Part shown: one piece after another, positions 25,609 through 35,500 of the stretch | Position numbering within the stretch: the stretch's first letter is position 1 | How the letters are laid out: the number at the start of each line of letters is the position of its first letter | DNA from: UBA5704 sp036264355 | GTDB lineage: Bacteria > Acidobacteriota > Thermoanaerobaculia > Multivoradales > UBA5704 | DNA: 64,000 nt | Assembly (NCBI GenBank): GCA_036264355.1 | Contig: DATARD010000112.1 | Span: 18,643-82,642, forward strand | Direction of reading: 5' to 3' | Notes under the pieces: model-generated | Database searches by the model: none | Told to the model about the DNA's origin: nothing | The model's input: only the letters and a program-made list of their open reading frames with translations | Translations under genes and position numbers: made by a program

Positions 25609-28545
25609 ATGGCCACGATGAGCCTGCACCCCTTCAACCGGCGCCTTCTGGCCGAGGATCTCGTCCGGGTGCGCCGTCCGGACGACCGGGAGCGCTCCGC
25701 GGCGTCGCAGCGCCAGGCACGGATCGATCCCAATCCGCACCAGATCGACGCGGTGATCTTCGCGCTGCGGCGGCTGCCGGAGGGGGGCTGCATTCTCGCC
25801 GACGAGGTGGGCCTCGGCAAGACGATCGAGGCGGGGCTCGTCATCGCGCAGCGCTGTGCCGAGGGTGCGCAGCGGGTTCTGCTGATCGTGCCGAAATCGC
25901 TCATCGGGCAGTGGCAGGGCGAGCTGTTCAATCTGTTCGGCATCCTTCCGACGCAGACGCGGGAGGATCCGGCGAGCTTCTCCACTCCGGGCGTGTATCT
26001 GGTGGGCCGCGAATTCGCGGGCAGCGAGCGCGGCGCGGCGGCTCTCGGCGCGGGGCCGCCGTTCGACCTGGTGGTCATCGACGAGGCGCACGAGATCTTC
26101 GCCGGGCTGCACAAGCGTTATGGGCGCGACGGCCTCTATGCCGAGGATTCGGACGACGCGATGATGGCTCACCGGGTGCGCGGCTTTCTCCGCTCCGCGC
26201 CGGTGCTGCTGCTCACCGCGACGCCGATGCAGAACTCGCTCGCCGAGCTGTGGGGGCTGGTGCAGTACGTCGAGCCGACCGGCACGCTGCTCGGCGACAT
26301 CGCGACGTTCCGCCGGGTGTTCTGTGACGAGGACGACCGCACGCTGGTGCCCGGGCAGGAGCACGAGTTGCAACGGCGACTCGCCCTGGTGCTCCAGCGC
26401 ACGCTCCGCCGGCAGGCGCAGGAGTTCCTCGACCGGCCGTTCACGCAGCGCCGGTGCCGGCTCTACGAGTATGCGATGAGCTCCGCCGAGCGGACGCTGT
26501 ATGACGATGTGACCGACTATCTGCTCCAGCCGTCGCTCTTCGCGTTCGCCGGCCGGCAGCGCAGACTGCTGTTGATCGGGTTCCACCGGCGCATGGCGTC
26601 GTCGATCCCGGCGCTCGCCAAGAGCCTGGAAAACGTCGCCGCCCGGCTGCGGCGCCTCGCCGCCGGATTTTCTGTCCTGGACGATCTGAAGGACTTGGAG
26701 GACCTGGAGGACGAAAACGAGATCGTCGCGGAATCGAGCGGCGACGATGCGTCCGCACCCAAAGATCCGGGAGCGCTCGCGGCAGAGCTGGCGCGGGTGG
26801 AGGAGTTCATCGCCCGCGCGAAATCGCTGCCGAGCGACGCGAAAGCGCGATCGTTCCAGGACGCGATCCGGGTGGTGCTCGATCTCGGCCGCGATGGCAG
26901 CGGAAGCGGCAAGGCGGTGGTGTTCACCGAATCGATCACCACGCAGGAGTATCTCCGCACGCTGCTGCTTGCGATGGGTTTGCAGGACGACGACATCACC
27001 CTCTTCCGCGGCGTCAACGATCATCCGCGGGCGCACCAGGCGCATGCCCGCTGGCTCGCCGAAGAAGGCGCGCGTCTCGCTCCGGGCTCGCGGCCGAGCC
27101 GCGACGTCGCGACGCGGCTGGCGCTGGTGCACGAATTCCGCACGCGATCGAAAGTCCTGGTGTGCACCGAGGCGGGCGCCAAGGGCTTGAACCTGCAATT
27201 CTGCGAAACGGTCATCAACTACGACCTGCCGTGGAACCCGCAGCGCATCGAGCAACGCATCGGGCGTTGCCACCGCTACAGCCAGCAGCGCGACGTCACG
27301 GTGATCAACTTCATCAACCGCGACAACGACGCGAACCGGCTGACCTTCGAAATCCTCAGCCAGAAGCTCGATCTGTTCGGCAAGGTGCTCAACGCCTCCG
27401 ACACCGTGCTGCACGAGCCGCGCACCGATGCTCCCGAGATCGCCGTGTCCGCCGTCGCGGTCGAGCTCGAAAGCGACCTGCGGAGCATCTACAGCCGGTC
27501 GCGCTCGGTCGACGAGATCACCCGTGAGATCGCGGCGCTGCGCGACAAGATCGCGGAGCGGCGGGACGCTTATGATAAAGAATACGAGCGGACTTCGCAG
27601 ATCATCGAATCCCGCTTTGACGACGACGTGCTGAAAGTGTTTCGGGATCTGCGCGACGAGCTGCCGGACGCTCTCGCCCAGCTCGATCAGGAGCTGGCCG
27701 AGCTGGTGAACGACTACCTGGCGGCGCGAGGGATTGAGTACCGTCGCTCGGACGACGGACAACGCGTCGTCTTCGAAATCCTCTCCGGAGATGATGCAGG
27801 AAAGAAATTCGCGACCGGCGACGCGCGGGGTTTGAGCGACGCCGAGCCGTTGAATCTCGCGCATCCGTTGGTGCGCGAAGCGATCGCCGACGCGCGCACC
27901 TGGCCCGGCGGATCGGTCGTGCTCCGTCTGCAATCCGACTCCCCGCCCGAGCTTGCCGCGCTGGCGGGAAAAACGGGCGTTCTCGCAGTCGTCCTCGCGG
28001 ACTACGGCGGCTTCGAGCCCGTGCAGCGGTTGATCGCGGCGGCAGTGGTCGATGGAACGCCGATCGATCCCTCGCTGGCGGCTCGGCTCTCCCATCTGCC
28101 GGCTGCCGATGGACCGTTGCTCAAGATTCCGGCGGATCTGCCAAGCCTGGACGACGCCCTGGAAGAAGCTCTTTTCGTCGACCAGCGGGAGGTCGAGAAA
28201 AGCGAGCAGAGACACTTCGAGCAGGCGCTCGGCCAGCTCGAGCGGTTCGTCGAGGATAAAGTGCTCGTCTGCCGCCGGGAGCGGGCTGGAATCGCCGGCA
28301 AGCTGCGCGCCGTCCGCGAACGCCGCGACGAGGTGGTCGGAGCGAGCGCCCGCGAACGCATCGAGGAAGAGATGGCCCGTCTCGCCACCCGGGACGAGAC
28401 GCTGGAAGAACAGATCAATGCCCTGGACTCCAGGGAAGACGAGGTCTACCGGAAATGGCGAGACCAATATCACGCGCTCCGCTACCAAGCCCCCAAGATG
28501 ACCCAGCTCTTCCGGGCAGCGTTCCTGATCGAGATGTCATGTTGA
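25609..28545 (+). CDS. SNF2/RapA-like DEAH helicase
   Basis: A 978-residue superfamily 2 ATPase. Motif I is D-E-V-G-L-G-K-T-I-E-A-G (about residues 65-76), motif II D-E-A-H (about 157), motif III T-A-T-P-M-Q-N. The C-terminal helicase lobe has T-E-A-G-A-K-G-L-N-L-Q and Q-R-I-G-R-C-H-R-Y-S-Q. The last ~400 residues are charged and coiled-coil-rich. The overall plan resembles RapA and DrmD-type SNF2 helicases that remodel protein-DNA complexes. Start ATG at 25609. Its stop overlaps the nuclease gene by 7 bp, so the two are coupled. No dedicated methylase is nearby. Confidence 0.88.
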   Translation: MATMSLHPFNRRLLAEDLVRVRRPDDRERSAASQRQARIDPNPHQIDAVIFALRRLPEGGCILADEVGLGKTIEAGLVIAQRCAEGAQRVLLIVPKSLIGQWQGELFNLFGILPTQTREDPASFSTPGVYLVGREFAGSERGAAALGAGPPFDLVVIDEAHEIFAGLHKRYGRDGLYAEDSDDAMMAHRVRGFLRSAPVLLLTATPMQNSLAELWGLVQYVEPTGTLLGDIATFRRVFCDEDDRTLVPGQEHELQRRLALVLQRTLRRQAQEFLDRPFTQRRCRLYEYAMSSAERTLYDDVTDYLLQPSLFAFAGRQRRLLLIGFHRRMASSIPALAKSLENVAARLRRLAAGFSVLDDLKDLEDLEDENEIVAESSGDDASAPKDPGALAAELARVEEFIARAKSLPSDAKARSFQDAIRVVLDLGRDGSGSGKAVVFTESITTQEYLRTLLLAMGLQDDDITLFRGVNDHPRAHQAHARWLAEEGARLAPGSRPSRDVATRLALVHEFRTRSKVLVCTEAGAKGLNLQFCETVINYDLPWNPQRIEQRIGRCHRYSQQRDVTVINFINRDNDANRLTFEILSQKLDLFGKVLNASDTVLHEPRTDAPEIAVSAVAVELESDLRSIYSRSRSVDEITREIAALRDKIAERRDAYDKEYERTSQIIESRFDDDVLKVFRDLRDELPDALAQLDQELAELVNDYLAARGIEYRRSDDGQRVVFEILSGDDAGKKFATGDARGLSDAEPLNLAHPLVREAIADARTWPGGSVVLRLQSDSPPELAALAGKTGVLAVVLADYGGFEPVQRLIAAAVVDGTPIDPSLAARLSHLPAADGPLLKIPADLPSLDDALEEALFVDQREVEKSEQRHFEQALGQLERFVEDKVLVCRRERAGIAGKLRAVRERRDEVVGASARERIEEEMARLATRDETLEEQINALDSREDEVYRKWRDQYHALRYQAPKMTQLFRAAFLIEMSC

Positions 28546-29702
28546 AACTATTGCATACCGCGGACTGGCACCTGGGACGGCGGTTTCCCGCGTTCCCCGA
28601 GGAGGCGCAGAAGAAGCTTTCGCGGGCGCGGATGAATGTGATCGCCACGATTCTCGACGTGGCGCGGCGCAACGCGGTGCACGCCGTGCTCTGCGCCGGC
28701 GACCTGTTCGATGAGCCGACACCGAGCGCGGACTTCTGGGAAGGGCTGGCGAAAACCTTCCGTGATCATCCGCCGCCGCACCGTCCCGTGTTCCTGGTGC
28801 CGGGCAATCACGATCCGCTCACCTCCGAATCCGTCTGGGCGCCCGGACATCCGTTCCGCGCCCGGCTGCCGGCCTGGGTGCACGTCGTCGACCGGGACGA
28901 CTTCGAATTCGAGATCACGCCCGACGCCGTGCTCTATGCACGGCCGTGCCGTTCGAAAGCCGGAGAGTGCGATCTGGCGATGAGTCTGCCGGCGCGCCAG
29001 CCCGGCGATCAAAAGCTCCGCATCGGCTGCGTGCACGGCAACACCTTCGATCTCAAGGGCTATCAGACGAATTTTCCGATCAGCCGGGACGCCGGAGTCG
29101 AACGCGGGCTCGATTATCTCGCGATCGGCGACACGCATTCGTTTCGTGACGTCACCCCAAACCTGCCGGTGCCGACCGTCTATCCGGGAGCCCCGGAGCC
29201 CACGAGCTTCGACGAGCACGGCGCCGGCCAGGTGGCGGTGGTGGCGTTGTTCCGGCACGGCTCGCGTCCCCGTGTCGATACGGAGCCGGTGGCGTTCTGG
29301 CGTTGGCTCGACGTGCGCTGCCGCACGATGAACGAGCTGCGCGCGCTGCTCACCACCAAAGATCTCGAACGCCACGTCGTGCGGCTGCATCTGGACATGA
29401 CGGTCTCCCTGGCGGAAGAGAGCGAGCTCGAGCGGATCATCCGCGATCTCGAAGGCACTGACGCCACGCACGGCCGCGCCGGCATTCTGCTCGTGGATCG
29501 GACCCTCTTGCGTTTACAGGCCGGCTCCGCGGATGACTTCCCCGACGATTTGCCACCGGTGCTCAAGGACACCGTCGCCCGCCTCGATCGGATCGTCGCG
29601 GAGGCGGTGGACGAAGCGGAGAAAATGAAAGCAACCCGCGCGCTCTCCCATCTCTACAAGCTGGTGCAACGGCAGAACGATCTGTCCGGAGGAGCTCGAT
29701 GA
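28539..29702 (+). CDS. SbcD/Mre11-like metallophosphoesterase nuclease
   Basis: A 387-residue DNA nuclease of the calcineurin-like fold. All metal motifs are present: H-T-A-D-W-H-L-G, G-D-L-F-D, G-N-H-D, C-V-H-G-N and G-D-T-H-S. It has the usual Mre11/SbcD domain followed by ~150 residues of capping/interaction region with helical C-terminus. It overlaps the helicase gene upstream (7 bp) and the Rad50-like gene downstream (GATG), so it probably forms a complex with both. It differs from housekeeping SbcD by its helicase partner. Confidence 0.9.
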   Translation: MLKLLHTADWHLGRRFPAFPEEAQKKLSRARMNVIATILDVARRNAVHAVLCAGDLFDEPTPSADFWEGLAKTFRDHPPPHRPVFLVPGNHDPLTSESVWAPGHPFRARLPAWVHVVDRDDFEFEITPDAVLYARPCRSKAGECDLAMSLPARQPGDQKLRIGCVHGNTFDLKGYQTNFPISRDAGVERGLDYLAIGDTHSFRDVTPNLPVPTVYPGAPEPTSFDEHGAGQVAVVALFRHGSRPRVDTEPVAFWRWLDVRCRTMNELRALLTTKDLERHVVRLHLDMTVSLAEESELERIIRDLEGTDATHGRAGILLVDRTLLRLQAGSADDFPDDLPPVLKDTVARLDRIVAEAVDEAEKMKATRALSHLYKLVQRQNDLSGGAR

Positions 29703-32518
29703 GGCTGCATCGGCTGCGGGTGCAGAGCTTCGCGGCGATCCGGGACGTCGAGATCGCGTTCGGACCGGGATTGAACATTCTCTATGGCCCCAACGATCTC
29801 GGGAAATCGACCCTGGCGGACGCCATCCGCCTCGCGCTCCTGCTGCCGCACACCTCGACGGGCTCCGATCCCTATATTCCGTGGTCCGGAGCCAACGATC
29901 CATTCGTCGATCTCACCTTCCAGACCGAGGAACAGCGCTTCTGGAGGGTGCGGAAACAGTTCGGCAAAGGCGGCTCGTCGCTCCTCCAGGAGTCGAGGAA
30001 CGGTCAGGATTTCGACGACGTCGAACGCGCGCGGCGGGTCGATGCACGGCTCCGCGAGATCCTGGGCTGGGGAATTCCCGAGCCCGGCGCAGGCTCCGGA
30101 AAAGGCCTTCCCGCAAGCTTTCTTTCCGCGGCGCTTCTGTCGACGCAGGCCAACGTGAGCGACATTCTCGCCGGCAGCCTGGACGACGATCCCACCACCA
30201 CCGGAAAAGAACGGATCGCGGCGGCTCTCCAGGCGGTCGCGCAAGATCCGTTGTTCGTCGCGCTGCTGCGGGAAACCCAGGAACGAAGGGACGAAGGGTA
30301 CACGGAGAAAGGCGCGAAGAAGACCGCCAAAGGGAGCGTTTTCAAGCTCGCCGCGGACCGGGTGAAAGAAGCGCGCGACGAGAAAGAACGTCTTCAGAAA
30401 ATCGTCGAAGATTCAGAAGGAGTCGAGCAACGCCTCCGCGCGCTGAGCGAAGAGCGGCAGCGCCTCGATCAGGAGCTTGCCGCGGCAGCGGAGCGATTGA
30501 TCGCGGTCGAGCAGCTCGCGCAACAGGCCGCGGACCATGCCGCGGCGGCCGACCGCCTCCGCGCCGCGCAGGATGCCGTGCTGCGCATCCACACGATGGA
30601 TCAGAACGTGGCGGACGCGGAAAAAAAGGTGGAGGCGCTGGCCGCCGCCAAGAACCGCGCGGAACAGACGTTGAAAGATCATCAAGCCGCCGAAGCCGCG
30701 GCCCGGGACGCGCTCACCGCCGCGGAAGAAACCCAGGCGCAAGCCCAGCGGGCCGAAGCCGCCCGGACGGAGCAGGCGGCGAACGAGGAGCTGCGCCGCT
30801 GCGATCTGCTCCAGCGTGCCTGGGAAGCGCGGGCCGCGGACAAGCTCGCCGCGAGCGCTCAGGCCGACGTCGACAAAGAGACGGTTCTCCAGGAGCAGCG
30901 AACGAAAACCGCGGACGAGCGCGCGGCGACGGCTGAACGCCGCGCGCGGATCACCGTGCCGCCGGCGGCAAGCCTGCCCGCCCTGCGCAAGCTCGCGACC
31001 GATCTCGCGAGCGCCAAGGGAGCCCTGGACGTCGGTCTCGTGATGACCATCATTCCCACCGCGCTGGTGAACGTGAGAGTCCGCAAGGACGGCGAAGCCG
31101 CGACCGACCTAGGAATCCTTGCGAAGCCGCTCGACGTCGATGCGAGCACCGAAGTGGAAGTCGACATCGCCGACCTCGCGACCGTGCGTGTCCGCGGTGG
31201 AAGGCGCGAAGCGCAGGAGCGGCTCCGCACGCTGGAGACCCATTGGGCCGCCGATGCGCTGCCGCACCTCAAAGCGGCCGGCGTCGAAGATCTCGATGCG
31301 CTCGACGCCAAAATCGCCGAGGCGAGAGATCTGGACTCCCATCTCAAGAAACTCGCTGGCGACCTGGAGACGCTGGACCGTCAGATCAACGCGCTCGCCG
31401 GAGCCGCCGGCGCATTGCAAGAAGCCGCCACCCGCGCCGCTGCCTGCCACCAGGCGCTCGGAGACACCAGGCTCGAAACGCTCACCGCCGATCTCGATGC
31501 CTTGGGGCCGGACCCCGGATCGACGCTCCGGACGCGCCGGCAGCAGGCGCTCGCGTCGTTGCAAAGCCTCATCGATGCCAAAAAGAGCCCGCTCGAAGCC
31601 GCGCTCGCCGGCGTCCGCGAGGCCACGGAAAAGGCGCGCTCTCAAGTCAAAACAGCGCAGGAAGATCTCACCCAAGCGATCACCCATCTTGCCTCCGAAG
31701 AAGGCCGTCTCGCCGAGCTCCGTAAAGTCCGCACCGCCGCGGATCTCGCCGCCGCCGAAGCCGATCTCCGCACCGCGACGCAACTGCACAATGCCCTCCC
31801 CGCTCCGGAACGACCCGTCCTGCCCGCGGAAGTGACCGCCGCAAAAGACGCATTGCAGAAAGCAAAACGGGATCTCGCCACCGTGGATCGGGACCTGCAC
31901 ATCACGCAGGGCATGCTCCAGCAGGTGGGAGGAGCCGTCGCGAGAGATCATCTGCGCGACGCGCTGGAAGCCCTCGAACAGGCCGAGCGTCACGATCGGG
32001 AGATCGAAGCGGATTATGAAGCGTGGAGACTCCTGCTCGACGAAATGAAAGCCGCCGACGCCGCGCAGGCCAGCAACCTCGGCCAGGTGCTCGCCCCCGC
32101 CATCGCCGACCGCTTCCAGGCCCTGACCCAGCAGCGCTATCAAAGCCTCCACCTCACCGCGCACCTCGGCACCGAAGGAGTCCTCGCCGCCGGCAAACTG
32201 AGATCGCCCGACCTTCTCTCCGTCGGCACGAGAGAGCAACTCTCCACCCTGTACCGGCTCTGCCTGGGAGAGTACCTCCAGACCACCATCGTCCTCGACG
32301 ACCAACTCGTGCAAAGCGACGACAACCGCATGGAATGGTTCCGTGCCCTCCTCGCCGAAAAGGCCCGCGCCTTCCAGATCATCGTCTTCACCTGCCGCCC
32401 CGGCGACTACCTGGACGCCGCGGCCATGGCGGCGGAGGATGGGCCGGGCTCTGTGGACAGCGAGGAGGGATTCGTGCGCGCGATCGATCTGGGGCGGGCG
32501 GTGGAGCGGGGGGAGTGA
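29699..32518 (+). CDS. Rad50/SbcC-like SMC ATPase without zinc hook
   Basis: A 939-residue ABC-type ATPase: Walker A G-P-N-D-L-G-K-S-T near residue 36, long coiled coils (~220-430 and ~505-800), signature-like L-S-V-G-T-R-E-Q-L and Walker B T-I-V-L-D-D-Q. Rad50 and SbcC normally have a C-x-x-C zinc hook at the coiled-coil apex; none is present. Instead residues ~440-503 form a compact beta-rich insert (V-G-L-V-M-T-I-I-P-T-A-L-V-N-V-R-V and strands to V-R-G-G-R-R). Start overlaps the nuclease stop. Likely the ATPase partner of the adjacent SbcD-like nuclease. Confidence 0.88.
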   Translation: MRLHRLRVQSFAAIRDVEIAFGPGLNILYGPNDLGKSTLADAIRLALLLPHTSTGSDPYIPWSGANDPFVDLTFQTEEQRFWRVRKQFGKGGSSLLQESRNGQDFDDVERARRVDARLREILGWGIPEPGAGSGKGLPASFLSAALLSTQANVSDILAGSLDDDPTTTGKERIAAALQAVAQDPLFVALLRETQERRDEGYTEKGAKKTAKGSVFKLAADRVKEARDEKERLQKIVEDSEGVEQRLRALSEERQRLDQELAAAAERLIAVEQLAQQAADHAAAADRLRAAQDAVLRIHTMDQNVADAEKKVEALAAAKNRAEQTLKDHQAAEAAARDALTAAEETQAQAQRAEAARTEQAANEELRRCDLLQRAWEARAADKLAASAQADVDKETVLQEQRTKTADERAATAERRARITVPPAASLPALRKLATDLASAKGALDVGLVMTIIPTALVNVRVRKDGEAATDLGILAKPLDVDASTEVEVDIADLATVRVRGGRREAQERLRTLETHWAADALPHLKAAGVEDLDALDAKIAEARDLDSHLKKLAGDLETLDRQINALAGAAGALQEAATRAAACHQALGDTRLETLTADLDALGPDPGSTLRTRRQQALASLQSLIDAKKSPLEAALAGVREATEKARSQVKTAQEDLTQAITHLASEEGRLAELRKVRTAADLAAAEADLRTATQLHNALPAPERPVLPAEVTAAKDALQKAKRDLATVDRDLHITQGMLQQVGGAVARDHLRDALEALEQAERHDREIEADYEAWRLLLDEMKAADAAQASNLGQVLAPAIADRFQALTQQRYQSLHLTAHLGTEGVLAAGKLRSPDLLSVGTREQLSTLYRLCLGEYLQTTIVLDDQLVQSDDNRMEWFRALLAEKARAFQIIVFTCRPGDYLDAAAMAAEDGPGSVDSEEGFVRAIDLGRAVERGE

Positions 32519-32536
32519 GCGCGAGAGGCCATGCCC

Positions 32537-32566
32537 TTGTCCGCGTTCGGAGCAGTAGGGTACACT
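32537..32566 (+). promoter_or_regulatory. Putative promoter of the STAND-WD40/TIR operon
   Basis: TTGTCC at 32537-32542, an 18-nt spacer and TACACT at 32561-32566. The predicted start of transcription is at about 32573-32575, right at the proposed CTG start codon, as with kdsB. Confidence 0.45.
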
Positions 32567-32573
32567 CACTTTC

Positions 32574-35500
32574 CTGAGCGACACCTCTACAAATTTCAAT
32601 CCGTTCCCGGGCCTGCGGCCGTTCGAGCCTCAGGAGGATTATCTCTTCTTCGGCCGCGAGACCCACATCGACGAGCTGTTGCGGCGGCTGCGCCGACATC
32701 GCTTTCTCAGCATCGTCGGCACTTCTGGCAGTGGCAAATCCTCGCTCGTGCGCGCCGGTCTCCTGCCGGCGCTCTACGGCGGCTTCATGGCGCAGGCGGG
32801 GTCCCGGTGGCGGGTCGCGGTCTTCCGGCCCGGGAGCGATCCCATCGGTCACCTGGCGACGGCACTGAATCATCCCGACGTCTGCGGAAGCTCCGGGACA
32901 GGCAGGGAAGAAATGTACCGGGCGATGATCGAAGCGACGCTCTCCAGGAGCTCCCGCGGCCTCATCGAGGCGGCCCGCCAGGCCCCCCTCCCTTCCGGCG
33001 AGAACCTGCTGGTCGTCGTGGACCAGTTCGAGGAGCTCTTCCGCTATCGCAGCGCTCTCCACAAGGGGAGCTTCGACGAGGCGAGCGCGTTCGTCCGTCT
33101 GCTCGTCGAAGCCTCGCGGCATGAGGAAATTCCGATCTATGTTGTCCTGACAATGCGTTCAGATTTTCTGGGCGACTGCGCCCAGTTCCAGGGTCTTCCG
33201 GAAGTGATCAACGAGGGGCAGTACCTGATTCCACGTCTGACGCGCGATCAGATCCGCCAGGCCATCGTGGGGCCCATCGCCGTCGGCGGCGGGGAGATCG
33301 CGCCTCACGTGGTCGAGCTGCTGCTCAACGACGTCGGCGACAACCCGGACCACCTGCCGATCCTGCAGCATGCCCTGATGCGGACCTGGGATTTCTGGCT
33401 GAAGGATCACGCCGAGGGAGAGCCGATTCAGCTCCGCCACTATGAGGCGATCGGCGGCATGCGCGAGGAGCTGTCGCGTCACGCCGACGAAGCGTTCAAC
33501 GAGCTCGACTCGGAAGCCGAGCGCGCTCTCGCCGAGAGGCTGTTCCGCAGCTTGACCGAGAAAGGACCCGACAACCGCGAGATCCGCCGGCCGACTCGGC
33601 TTGCGGACCTGTGCGCCACGGCTGGAGCGCCGCAGGACGAGGTCGTCGCGGTCATCGACCGGTTCCGCCGCCACGACCGTTCCTTCCTCATGCCGCCGGC
33701 CGACACCCCTCTCGCGCCGAACACGGTCATCGACATCTCGCATGAGAGCCTCATGCGCGTCTGGAGCCGGCTGTGCGCCTGGGTGGAGGAGGAGAGCCGC
33801 TCGGTGGAGACCTACCGCCGCGTCGCGGAAACCGCGGCGCTCTACGAGCGAGGCAGGGCAGGGCTGTGGCGCGACCCCGACCTGTCGATCGCCTTGAGCT
33901 GGCGGGCCGACAACCAGCCGAACATGGCGTGGGCCACCCACTACGCTCCCGGGTTCGAGCGCGCCATGGCCTTTCTCGACGCGAGCCGCGAGGCGGCCGA
34001 AGCCAAGAAAGCGGCCGCGGAGGCGCAGCGCCGCCGGAAGCTCCGGCGCACGCGGCTTTTCGTGGCGACGCTGAGCGCGGCGTTCGTCCTCTCGCTGATC
34101 TTTCTCTTCTATGCGATGAACCAGGCACGGCTTGCCCGGTCGCGGCAATTGGCGCTCGAGTCGACGCGGCAGCTCAACACCGATCAAGAGCTTTCTCTTC
34201 TCCTGGCCGTCGAAGCGGCGCGGGCGAAAGGCTCGCGGGAAGCGGAAGGCGCCCTCCGCAACGCGCTTCTCCATCCTGGCCGGATCTGGCGCCTGCTGTC
34301 TCCGCCCGGGCCTCACGAGGAGCTCTGGCACGTCGCCTGGAGCCCGGATGGCCGGCGTCTCGTCACCACCGGCCGCGACGGCGTGGTCCGCCTCTGGGAC
34401 CTCGAGGGAAACAACGGACCGGTGACTCTCGGCTCTCACGAGGGCGGAGTGTCGACGGCGGCCTGGGATCCCGCGGGACGGAGAGTCCTGACCGCCAGCT
34501 TCGACGGCTCCGCAAAGATCTGGGACACGGCGAACCGAGCGCCGGCCGTCGAGCTGCGAGGGCATGCGTCGGCGGTCAACCGGGCGGTCTGGAATGCCGC
34601 GGGCGAGCGGGTCGCCACCGCCGGCCTCGACGGCACCGTGCGGGTCTGGGACGCCGCGAGCGGCGCGCCCCTGGGTGTCCTCCGCGGGCACGCCGGCAGC
34701 GTTCTGGACGTCGCCTGGAGCCCCGACGGCGTCCGGCTGGCCAGCGCCGGCACGGACGGTACGGCGAGGATCTGGAACGCTGGCGCGCTGCAACCGGCCG
34801 CCGTCCTCTCCGGCCACACCGACGAGGTGACCTCGGTGGCCTGGTCTCCGGACGGGCGATGGCTCGCCACGGGCAGCCGCGACCATCGTTGGCGGGTGTG
34901 GGATCCGCAGACCGGCGGCGGGGCGAGCGCCGGCGAAGGCCACAAGGGGGGCCTTGTGCAGGTGGCTTGGAGCCCGGACGGACAGCTCCTCGCCACCGCG
35001 GGCAAGGACGGTGTCGCCAACCTCTGGGACTGGCGCGGCTCGAGCGTGCGCCGGGTGCTGGCCGGCCACACGTCCGAGCTGACCGGGATCTCCTGGGACA
35101 AAGCGGGCAAGCGCCTTCTCACCTCGAGTCTCGACGGCACCGCGCGGGTCTGGAACGCCGCGACCGGCGGCTCTCTTGCCGTCATGGCGGGACATTCGGG
35201 CTCGGTCGCCTACGCGGCCTGGGATCCCTTCTCCGAGCGCGTGGCCACCGCCGGCCAGGACGGCACCGCGCGGGTGTGGGACGTCGACGCCGGCTCGGAG
35301 GTGGCGGTCCTCCGCGGCCCCACGGCAGGCATCTCCGAGGTCGCCTGGGACCCGGCCGGCAGAAGGCTCGCCGCAGCCAGCCTCGACGGGACCTCCCGCG
35401 TCTGGGACGCTGAGAGCGGTCGGGAGGTGGCGCGTCTCAACGGCAGCCGCCTGGGCACCCTCGACGCCGCCTGGGACCCGGCCGGAGGGCGGATCGCCAC

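Noticed and set aside
25339..28488. A 1049-codon open frame antisense to the SNF2 helicase
   Set aside because: Composition is typical of antisense high-GC frames and the helicase motifs on the other strand are unambiguous.
25609..32518. Assignment as a DISARM system
   Set aside because: Only the SNF2 helicase resembles a DISARM component; no DrmA, DrmB, DrmC or methyltransferase is present.
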